A DNA stretch of 64,000 bases from Bolinopsis microptera (taxonomy: Eukaryota; Ctenophora; Tentaculata; Lobata; Bolinopsidae). A program made the translations under genes and the position numbers. Shown in pieces: positions 27,301-38,700 of the stretch. Location of the stretch: positions 2,337,096 to 2,401,095 of the forward strand of contig NC_087080.1 of NCBI RefSeq assembly GCF_026151205.1, written 5' to 3'. The notes under the pieces were generated by a model. It had not been told where the DNA came from, searched no databases, and worked only from the letters and a program-made list of their open reading frames with translations. The number at the start of each line of letters is the position of its first letter. Position 1 is the first letter of the stretch.

Positions 27301-30300
27301 AATGACAAATAAACTGACAAACAAATTTACAAACAAACTGACAAACACATTAAAAACAAACTGACAAACACATTAAAAACAAACTGACAAACACATTTAC
27401 AAACTGCCCAGTATTGACGTGACAGACGACAGATCAGACCCAATTACTTACCAAATGACAGAAGCACAGTCTGCTTCCGAACCCTTGCCTCTCGCTCGCT
27501 GGCCAAACACCTTCCTCAAAACGACCGAAGATGATCTGGAGAAGATCCCAGAAGATAGTCCAGTCTCTCTGGAAGACAAAGAGAAAGAGAAAGAGAAAGG
27601 TAAAGAGAAAGTGGAAGAGAAGGTAGAAGAGAAGGTGGAAGAACCACCGAAATCTTCTTCCTCGTCATCTTATACATCAACAGAGACTCTGATAGCTCGA
27701 GAAAACGCTCTAAGAAGAGCTGCCTTCGAGCGGCAGTGGAGCAACTACCTCGCCAGGAGTCCCAGTCCTGAACTTCCAGTCAGGCGACAACGAGTTGATA
27801 CAGAAGAAGAGGAAGAAGAAGAAGACGAGGAAGAAGAATCGAAGATGGCCACTGAATATAGTCACAACCTGATGACATACGATAGTCACGTACAGGGTCA
27901 GTTGGATTTTGTTGATGATGAGTACGAAGAGGTGACCAGAACGTACTATGATTCTCACCGCCCTGAGGCACAAACTCCGGAGAGAGGGCCGAGCTCGTCA
28001 GAAAGTTCTATAACTACTGTCAAGGAGGACGGCCCAAGTAAGTTACCTTCATTGATTTATCATAACACTTTTTTATATGATAATCCTGCTACATTTTATC
28101 ATTTTAAAAAGCTTTTTTAAAGGATCTTAGTCACTAATATGTGCAATATTCAACGCCTCACGTATGTTTTTAGCCATCATATCCGATCTTTTTCAGGGTA
28201 ACTCTTGAAGATTTTCTCTCGAAAATATCAACATCCTCATCTAGCTCTAAGAAATCTTCTTTCGTTATAGTTGAGCAACAGCCCGAGGTAACTGAAACAG
28301 ACACATACTATAAGATAACAAAGGAACCAACTCCCGAACCAACTCCTGAACAAACTCCTGAACCCAGCCTTGAACCTTCTGAGAGTGAATCTTCGTCATC
28401 AGAGTCTCGCCATGAGGAACTGGCAGATAGGATCGCTAGACGTAGGGAGCTGGACAGACAGTGGTCGGAGAGGTTTAAATCGGACAACTCTTCCGTACTG
28501 GCTCCAGTCATATTCCGTGAAAGTACTGTTGCAGATCACACCCAATCTACTCACCCTACTCCGAAACAGATAGATGTTCCTAGGGAGAGTAGTACAAGTT
28601 CGTCCTCAGATCCAGAGGAGACCTTTCAGAATAAGCTGTTTTTCTTCAAACGGCACAGCGTATCTACCTCGGCTCCTCCTCCGTCTCTATCTGTAAACTC
28701 TCACCATCCCATTGCAGAGCCTCCTGTTAAGCCTCCTGTTAAGCCTGATTTACCATCTCGTAAATCTGAAACTCCTGAAAGGTCAACTCCTTCAAAGAGG
28801 TCATTGACTCCAGAGAGATCCCCTACTCCTGAAAGACAACTCACTCCTGAAAGACCACTTACTCCTGAAAAGTCACCGACACGTGAAAAATCTCCGACTC
28901 CTTCGAGGAGTTCATTTAGTCTGACTACTCTTTTGGCTAAGGTCACGTCCCAAAAGAGCAGGTCAAGTTCGATCAGCTCTGTAAGTGCTCACACTTCGGT
29001 TGTTCAGTTACCTGTCCAAACACGTTCAGTTGAGGTCCAGGTTGAATTGATCAAGCCTTGTGCGTATAATTGCCATAGCAAGGTGGAGCTAGAGTCGGAG
29101 TTAGTTCTGAAAAAAGAGGAGAAAAACAAGGAGGAAAAATCAGAAGAAAAGAGGGAGGGAAATAAGGAGGTTGAGAAAGTAGAAAATGAAGAAGAAAAGG
29201 AAACTGCGCCACCTAAAGAAAAAACAAATCCCAGAGAAGATGAAGCGAAGTCAAGCTGGCCAACGTTTGACATCGGTCTTCCTACGTTTGGAGGAGAAAA
29301 AGAACCAGAGCCAGAGGTGGAAATTGATTGGACGTACAAACCTAGAAAGAAATCAGATGCAGAATATAAAGATAGGCGCTGGAATATCTCCTCCCCTACC
29401 CCTGAACGTGAACCAGAACCATTTGAAGAGGATACAGAAGAAGAAAAGAAGCTGGAACTCAACTTTCCCAAGTTTGACATCAATTTACCGACATCCAAGA
29501 GCGAAGAAACAGCACCAACTAGACCCGAGAAGGAAGAAAAAGTTACTGAAGAAGCTACTGAAGAAACTGTGAAAGAAGATCTTAAAAAGGAGTCGGAAGA
29601 GGAAGGAAAGTTTGAACTTAATTTTCCCAAGTTTGATATCAGTTTACCGAACTTTAAGAGGGAAGAAAAACCTGCACCTAGTTCAGAAAAAGAAGAGGAA
29701 GCTCCTAAAGAAGTTGTCGAAGAGAAGGAAGAAAAGGAGGCAGTGGAGGAGGGAAAGTTTGAATTCAATTTTCCCAAGTTTGACATTAATATGCCTACGT
29801 TCAAAAGAGAGGAAAAAACTCCACCACCTACACCACCTCCCTCTCCTACGAAGAAAGATAAAATTAGTGATTCTGATGATAAAGATAAAGAAAAGGAAAG
29901 TGAGAAGGGTGATTCAATGTTCAAACTTCCTTCATTAGACTTCTGGAAGACCAGTGAGAAACCAAAAGAAGAACTTAAGTCGGAAGACAAAGAAGTAGCT
30001 TGGATTTACAAGCCGAGAAAAAGCTCAGATTCTGGCACAGAGAGACGATGGCGCGGAAAGGATCTATCTGAATCAAGTTACAGTTCTAGCGAGGAATCGT
30101 CATCCAGTGTGACTCCTCCTCCCAAAATTCGCGGCGAAAGTAAACCAAACCTTCCCCGCCGAGACTCTTCCTTCGAAACTGAAGAAGAAAGGCAGCAGTA
30201 TCTTCGCTCGATCAAGAACCGTCCGAAGGTTCACAACGAAGATATCAGAAATAGTAAGAGCACACGAGAGGATTCAGAGGGCACTGTAAAATGGCATCAC

Positions 30301-33300
30301 CTGACTCCGAGTGAACGAGCTATACTAATGGATAAGCAGCTGAAGAATGGTATGCAACTGGACACTGCTCGGCAGGAAGTTAAACCTGGATATAAAAAAC
30401 AGGCCAGTCTACCGAGAATGTCTAGTGGAAATGTTGGCCGTTGGGGTGGAACTTATCCAGAGGAAGAAAGACCCAGGACTCTCGAAAGAAGTTCTTCGAT
30501 TGTTGACGATAGAATATCCCAGATTTTTAGCAAATCGGAAGTATCCACCGAAACCAGAAGTCCGTCTCCAAACTGGAACTATGTTAGGAATACAGTATAC
30601 GGACCATCTTCTGACCAGAAAATAGAAAAGCATCCAGAAGTTAGATCCACCTCTCCAATCATTGTTGGAAGCAGTGCTGGGTACAAAGTAAAAGAAAAGA
30701 AACATGTGCAAGCGAAATCATCCTTAGACAAATCAAGAGAGGATCCTGGAAAACGGAGGAAAAACGAGATATCTAGGCAGGAGCCTGAAAAACCGAGAAA
30801 AACCTCCACCTGGGCACAAGAATGGGCCCAAAAGAGGAATCTCCTTATAACAGATGATAAATCTTCATCCTCTTCCAGCGAGTCCTATGAAGAGTATGTC
30901 GTGAAAAAGGTTACTAAACCTACTCCAGCATCAAAACCTACAAAGGTTCAACCAAAACCTATCCTGAAAAAGACACCCTCAAAATTCAAAGTTTCTGCTG
31001 CTCCAAAACCCGTCAGTCCAGTCTCACCTGTTTATCGGGTTCAGGTCAGAGCTAAACCTTCCGAGCCTGAACCGAGCAAGCCCACTCCAAAACCTACCAA
31101 AAAGAAAAAGAGCCGGAGAAGAAAGAAGAAGTACAGCTCAACCTCCTCCTCTTCCTACTCCTACAGCAGCAGCGATACCTCCACTCCGACCTCCTACTTT
31201 CACAGATCAGTCCCTCCTGAACCAAAAAGTAGAGTAGTCAAGGTATTACCAACTCCTGAGAGATCAGTCTCTCTTAGAGACGATGTTAGCAGATCGGAGA
31301 GTTACCGCAATTCGCGAGCATTATCACCTGATAATAGCTGGATTAGAAACAATTTTGATGACCACGAGGACTCGGTGACGTACCAGCAACATCTGCCAGA
31401 AGATTTGCAACCTTGGCACGGTCGCAAGTAGTGGGTAAAACTTGAATAAGATTTTTATAGACTTTGTCTTGATAGTGCGTAGTTAAATAGAGCTATGATA
31501 TAATTTATGTTGTATTTATGTTGGGTATTCAAAAGTATTTAAATAATATGCATTTTTAAATACTGTGTTATGATACATATGTACGTTTTATTTTCGTTGC
31601 GTGAGACCAAATCTGTTACCACGTTATAGTTATACTTGTAGGTGAACGGTTTCTAGTTATACAAAAGAATACGCGGTACTTTAGTGATCAGGTAAAATAA
31701 AAAAGTAATTGAATTATAATGACAATTCTTCAAAATACTACAAATCACGTGATTTCATCTTATTTACAGAAAATGCATCGTTTTTTTTTTCAGAAATTTT
31801 AATTACCAGATATTATACTTAACGAATCATTGCTCGACGGCCTGTTTTTTTGTTCTCCTCAAGTTTATTTATCCTCAATCCTCATAGCCTTGATTTGTAT
31901 GCTGCACTCTTCTTCAAGCAGTAGTCTCGGTCAGTAGAGATGGGTCAGCTGCCTCACTTCTTTGTGCCCCCTCACTGTACTGTGCCCTCATGTGCCTAAC
32001 AGCTCTCGGTGGTGCAGGTGAAGATAACCCCACCTTCAGCGCCAAGTGTCGAGCTCTTGCAGAGAGGAACTCTCTGAAACTTCTCACAGTCAGCGAGTAC
32101 ACGAAGAAGTTAGCCACGATGTTGATGTTCTCGAAGAAGGATGCGGTACGTTTAACAGAGCTGCTAAGATGAACTGAGGTCAGGATATCTATCATCGAGA
32201 CAATAACATCTGGGATGTAAGACACCAGGAACACTGCAGTTGTCAAGGTAACGGTTAAGATACCCTGCCAACGGATAGTCCCTCCACGTCTAGCCGCAGC
32301 TTGTTTCGCTATGTAGAGAAGGAGAACAGACGTCGAGATTAGAATCAAAACCGTTACAAGAACCGCTATTAATACGAACATAAATTGAAACCAAATAAAC
32401 CAAATTGGGGCGCTAGTTAAAAATGGGTAACTGACGCAACAATAGTGAATATAATCAAAGTGAAGCGATTCCGTAGTTGTAAAGAGCATATTCATCAGTT
32501 GGGTCGGCATTAAGAAACTAAAGAGCCAGAAACACGCACAAATGGTGTGAGCTTTTTTCCTTGACCAAGTATCCATTTTAAAAGGATACTTACAATCATC
32601 AGCTTGAAGGTGGAGAGAACAGCAGTGAGCATGGCTGTAGCAGGGGTGTTGATGTAGAGGCTGGTCATGTTAACTCGACACAGAAACGTCCCCATAACCC
32701 ACCCCTGGCCAATGAGGGACACTATAGTTGGGAGTACTCTGAAGACTGTTTGCAGGAGGTCACTAACAGCAAGGTGCTGGATGACTACAATTACCACACG
32801 GTGCAGCTTCAATGCTCTGTATCTAGAGGTCCCTACTAAGATTATAGAGTCCCCGGTTAGGGATAGAAGTGCGATCATCACGTGGAACACGGTCCAGAAT
32901 ACCTTCTCTTCTTCTCCAGGGAGGTCAGCAAGTGTGATGTTATTAGACGACATACTGGGAACCTTGTAAAGTTTTATAAGTTATATTTCACGTTCTAAGT
33001 TATAGTTCCTGTGCTAGACTTCTTAAGTTAGGGTTCAGGTTCTAAGTTATATTTTAGTAGACAGAGATTTCAGAATTGTAGAATAGAACAAGACCGTTTG
33101 TTACTTGCAAAAAGCGATCAGTTAAAAAACATATTTGGCTATTGATCGTGGAGGTTCATTAAAGAAATTATAATAGGAAGATATTCTAACGTACGGTGAT
33201 ACAGTGGAAGAAATATGACATTCTCAACTAACATTCCTATTGAATTCTTAACTGTTATTGTGAAGTAATGGTTAGGAATGTCCACCTCTCACTCCCCTGT

Positions 33301-35738
33301 GATTTCATCACAGTTCACTACTCAGTTGAAGAATTTACAAAAGGACTGAGATAAATACCCATACTTTTCCGGGTAAGTTCATCAGAAATAGGAATGTCGG
33401 TATTAGAGCATTTCGCTTTATAAGAATTACGCAATATTGTGGAAGGTTGTGAAATACATACTGGTCAGAGATAATATAGAAACGGTTCTATGATCAATTG
33501 TTTATAGCTGCCCAATGCGAGTACCTTAATGTTATTATTGGTTGCTCATTTCCTGTACAAAATGTAGTTCAATTCTTTGAAGAACAGTCTCTAACAATTC
33601 CCTCAAAAATGCATTCTCTCAGAAATAAAACAAAATTTCAGAAATAAAACAAAGTTATATCTAATTATCATTATAATAGCAAATTCCAAGTTTATCAAAC
33701 ACCTCTGATGTCGGAGTATCATAAAGAGAAAAGAATTTCCAAATTAGTACTAAAATAATAAAAATTTGACTAACATTCGGCTTGGTCTCCTAACATCAAC
33801 AGTCTTCACTTTTCATGACAACTTCAGCCCTCTCCGCCACACTGCTAACATCTTCACCCTCTTCTCTTTCTTTTCCACATAACCCTCCTGTCAGTTTCTC
33901 CCACTGAGCTTCCACATAAGATCTCATGTCAGCTCTCCTAGTTAGATAGATTACGGGATTGCAAGCGGAGTTCAGGGATAAAAATAAGAAGTAAAATATT
34001 ATCATTACTTCTTGAGGAACAGGGGGCCTCAGTGATTTGAACATAAAGTACGTGGTAACACACAATATTACCACATATCCTACATTACAGATGCAGTAGA
34101 AAGCTGATATTATTGCGACTGTTATTGTGGCTTTTCTTTTCCATCTGGTCGTCTGCAAATCTGAGAAATAGATGCTCTCCAAACTGATAGCGTTAGCTAG
34201 AACTATCACTAAAAACAAACTGACAAGTATAAAGACCTCGAAATTAAAGAAAATCATTTGACAAAAAGGGGTGTAAAGGATAGCAGTATATTTTATTAGG
34301 AGTAGCAAGTAAGCTAATTGTGAAACTATTATGATCACAAGATAAACCACAATCGATACTACGACTTTCTTCCAGTTTATAACATAAAGATGGAACACCA
34401 AATTGATTGCCCTCAAAACTGCTAGTAAACTTGTCAGAAAATCAGTCCCAAACAATGAAATTCTTAAAACTATAGCTAACACTTCCATTAATAATCCGTG
34501 CTCTTTGAAGATTGCATAATTTAGCACCACAAATGTAGAAGACACGCAGACCATAAGATCAAGTAAGTTTAGTGCAGCAAAAAGTTTTGTAGTTGGACGA
34601 CCATAATTGTTCCTTTCGTGGCCTGTTCTGGAGGGGGATAAGAGTATACCGATGAAAAATGATAGCGACAAACTATTGGATATAGTTCCCAACACCGCTA
34701 TCAGTATGCTAACACCGAATATTATTTCCGTGACAGCCTGAGCTACTTCCGACATCCTGAGCTACTTGCCAGTGATTTAGTCTTATGGGAACCTACACAC
34801 GGTAGAGCACAGCAAGGTCGACCAAGAAACAGCTACTTGTCTATGTTACTGAAGGAAGTTGGGACAAAATCTAAAGAGGAACTGCGAACCCTGATGCGGG
34901 ACAGGGAAATATGGAGTGGGTTATATGGCGTATATTGGACTTAGTTCCGATATAGTAGTAGTAGCATTTCCATGGAATTCATCTCGTACTAGAATATTAT
35001 GACAGAATTGAAGATCAGAATGTGTACATCACGTTGCGATTGTGCGAGTCTTTAGCGTTTTATGCTGCCATAACCTGAGAACAGTTCGAATTAGCTGAAA
35101 CTAGAGTTTTACTTTTGTCAAAAGTTTGACGGTAAAAGGTAAAATAAACTCGGAATGAAATTACTAAGCTCTGGAAATAACTGTTTGGTTAAATGAATAC
35201 CGACAATTCTGAAAGTACTAAAGAAGGCTGTGTGGTAAAATCAATACAAGTCTAGAAACGTTCATGTGATCGAAGGAAACCCGATTGTGTTTGATGAAAA
35301 CAAGTCAGAGTTATTACCTTATTTCTGAGAAGGAACAGTTGCTTAGCTAACTATTAGCGGTAAGTCTATGGCTTTGTTTACCATTTAAATTTGATAATAA
35401 ATACGTCTGTGTGATGTATTCCGATCGGTAGCACTAGGTAATGTGAACAATGAGAAGAAGAATGAGTTGTATTCCAATTGGTATTTCTTCACAAACCTTC
35501 ATTGACGCAGGGTTAGGAGAGCTTCATGACTCTAGAGTAAAGCTACTGGTATTTAAAACAAGGAGTAGTCGGAATACATTAAATTGATTCCGTCTGTACC
35601 GTCCTGAACTAATATGATTAAGTATGTACAAGTATGCTGATATATTAGGTTAGATCCGCAGTGATCAATATTACTTAACTGCACCTGTCATATCATTATA
35701 ACACCCTGTGGTATTCCAGATGAGCCAGACATAACTTT

Positions 35739-35771
<33 letters not shown>

Positions 35772-38700
35772 GGGGGGGGGGGGTCAACAGATGGTGGATA
35801 TTAGTTTGATAGTTGTCGAACATCGTGATAAAACCTCGCTTGGAACCCTCAACTGCGTTGTAACCACGAATCAATATGATTTAACGTCAAGCTGGGAATT
35901 CAAGGTGGAGTCTACTAGAAATCTAAGTTTAAAGATACCAAATCTCAATACGTGTTCAAAAAGTACTATCTAATCTTACTCGTTACTCGTTACTCGTTAC
36001 TCGTCGTTATATCAAGGTTTCATCCAGTATTCTAGGATTGAAGCCGAGTTCTTGTCTATAGAAATCTGAAACTAGAGATACATACTAATCTGTAATTTCT
36101 AATTTCTAATTTCTAAATTTCTAATTTCTAATTTCTAATTTCTAATTTCTAATTTCTAATTTCTAATTTCTAATTTCTAATTTCTAATTTCTAATTTCTA
36201 ATTTCTAATTTCAATTTCTAATTTCTAATTTCTAATTTCTAATTTCTAATTTCTAATTTCTAATTTCTAATTTCTAAATTTCTAATTTCTAATTTCTAAT
36301 TTCTAATTTCTAATTTATAATTTATAATTTCTAATTTCTAATACATAATCTGCTTAGTCCTGTACCACGTGATCAGAGATCAACTAGATCTCATAGTCAC
36401 GTGGTACCCCAATTATCACTTTCACTTTCAAGTCTCATACACGTAACAAGAGAATATAGTTTAACCCGTGAACTGTTGTGACTGCAGTTTAAGATGGATG
36501 TTTTGACGAGGAGGTATGTTGTGACGATCAATAATGAAAGAGAAAGACAAACAGAAAAGAATACAGGCTTTCATAAGAAGATGATCTGATCGATGATTTT
36601 TGATACACGTTTCTAATTACCATATTTTGAATAACCGTCTAACTTTTCCAATAAAAGGAAAGAAAGATAAAAGCAAAAGTTCAATCAATAACTACTTAAA
36701 ACAAGTGTTCCCACTTAAAACTGGATCAATAATAAAAAACCTTTTCATCTCTTGCTATTATCGCCATTGTTTTTGTTTTAGATTTTAACGCCGAAATAAC
36801 TGTGATTCCCGCTAACCATTTACTGAGTACTCAAGCTAACAGTTATGTTGAATGAAGCACTAGTGTTGCTCTACGTAACATAGTTAAATAATTATGTTAA
36901 GATATTTGGCTTGGCAACATGCCAAGCACTTGTTTACCACTAACTTCCCAACAGTTATACAGTATACACGACTTTAGAACTAATGACTATATTTTAAACT
37001 AGACTATATCCCCGACCGTACCAACGACTGTACCAAACAAAGAGAGGATTTTATTGAGCCGGAGAAATAATTTAAATATTTTCTTTTAAAGAATTTAAAG
37101 CCGGAGCCTATTAGGCAGTTACTGGTTGAAGATGGACTACTTAATTACACATAATTTAGTCTTTTTGCTATCAGACACTTACTGAACTATCGGAATAAAG
37201 CCACCGCAGTTCGTGTTATTTTAGACTCCAAATAAAGGGCCCCAGTGCGTGTTATTTTAGACACCAAATAAAGGGCCCCAGAACGTCAAGTAAATTATCA
37301 AGCTGTCCCACAGTACCTGATATGTTATACCCAAAATGAGGGTGTGTCCGTAATAAGTACGTCACATTTACATACTAAATAGAATGGCGCAAGTAAAATT
37401 AGGCTGCAGATAAGGGTGAGCTGCTAGAGTGGCACTTTCAGTTAAAGGAACCTCAGTAGTACAGGTACAGAAGTACAGCTTCAGAAGGGGCCTATCTTAA
37501 GCCATTACCTACATCATACTATCATACTTATCATAGTAGCAGCCCGCTAGTTTTACTGCCTCTTATTTATACACGACTCAAACACTAGATATTGTTACAT
37601 CAGATGGGGGCACCCCTGTGCAGTGGCGTAACGTTGCCTGTTGGCGCCCCCCTGCCGAAAAGGCGCCCCCCTGTTGGCGCCCCCTCCCCTTTTGGTGCCC
37701 CTCCCTAAAATTGAACAAATTAGGTGATTTTAGAAGATACGCCGGTAAAAATCTCTAAAAAAGTGTGTATCTAGAGCAAAACGCGCAGTTTTGCTAGTAC
37801 TTTAGTTAAGTTTTCGAAATTGTCCCTGCTGACCCCTGCACAGCGGGGTCAGCAGGGCCCTTCGTTACGCCACTGCCCCTGTGGTACTGGTAGATCGTGA
37901 ATACCATGAATATGATGTTGTTATATTGAAACGTAGAATAATCTCTTATTCTGAAAAGAGTCTTTTCCTTGTCGCAATAAACGCGAACACTACAACACTA
38001 CATATTTTGCCCCAGAAATTTTCTCAGTTCTAGACTTTCTCATTTCTCAGTACATATTATTTCAGGCCGCAAATAGAGAAAGCGAGTAGTGCGGACGATG
38101 TTGTAGCCTACGGTAAAGGACTGGAAGGAGGTATGTAGTTCCGTGTGTATTTCTGGCATGCTCATAACGCTAACACAATTTGTCATGACCTTTAATTCTC
38201 TCTCTCGTGACGCTGCATTCTTCCTGCTGATATGTATTGATCTTATTAACCTGTGAAGGGCGAAATGTATCCCCTACTTGTACTCAAAAGGAATCTTTGA
38301 AATGTACCCTGGTTGTCGTAGGTGTTAGGCTGTACAGCGTCAATAATTGACATGCTTTAACTACAGCTGCTCGAAGGAGCTCATCCCTTGAGTGCTTTAG
38401 TATACTTAGCAAGTTGGTATACTTTGTAGGTTGCGTGTTAAAGATGTGTGTTATAATGGTACCCTATGTTACGGGCAGTATTAAAGTCTCCTGTAGAATC
38501 TTTAAGTGGTTAAATTTGGGAGGCGAGAATTACGTTATATTAAAAGAAAGTGACCTTTCTAATTCTTATACATTTGTTAAAGTAGCGTACTTTGATATAA
38601 TGCATTTAGCTTTATCACTCTCGCGATTGTCATTATCGCAACTTTTATCATGGTTTCGTGTCGTGATGTGACTGCGAGTTAAAGTGACTTAATCTTCTTG

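Larger units (their letters stand above)
31432..38065 (+). other. Filamin intron between the disordered exon and Ig7
   Basis: Holds the two antisense GPCR genes (31.9-34.8 kb), a GA/poly-G tract (35738-35782), a 7-bp TAATTTC array (about 36095-36345), an inverted repeat with E-boxes (36364-36408), a 36-bp tandem pair containing AATAAA (37205-37280) and a hAT MITE (37621-37875). Nothing else coding is seen. Confidence 0.7.

Noticed and set aside
29004-29990. 328-codon minus-strand frame (Ser/Phe-rich)
   Set aside because: Shadow of the Glu/Lys-rich filamin tail exon on the other strand.
32588-32593. GTAAGT as a splice donor in the broken GPCR
   Set aside because: The homologous reading resumes through this very sequence (KYPF), so it is coding; the implied intron would be too small.
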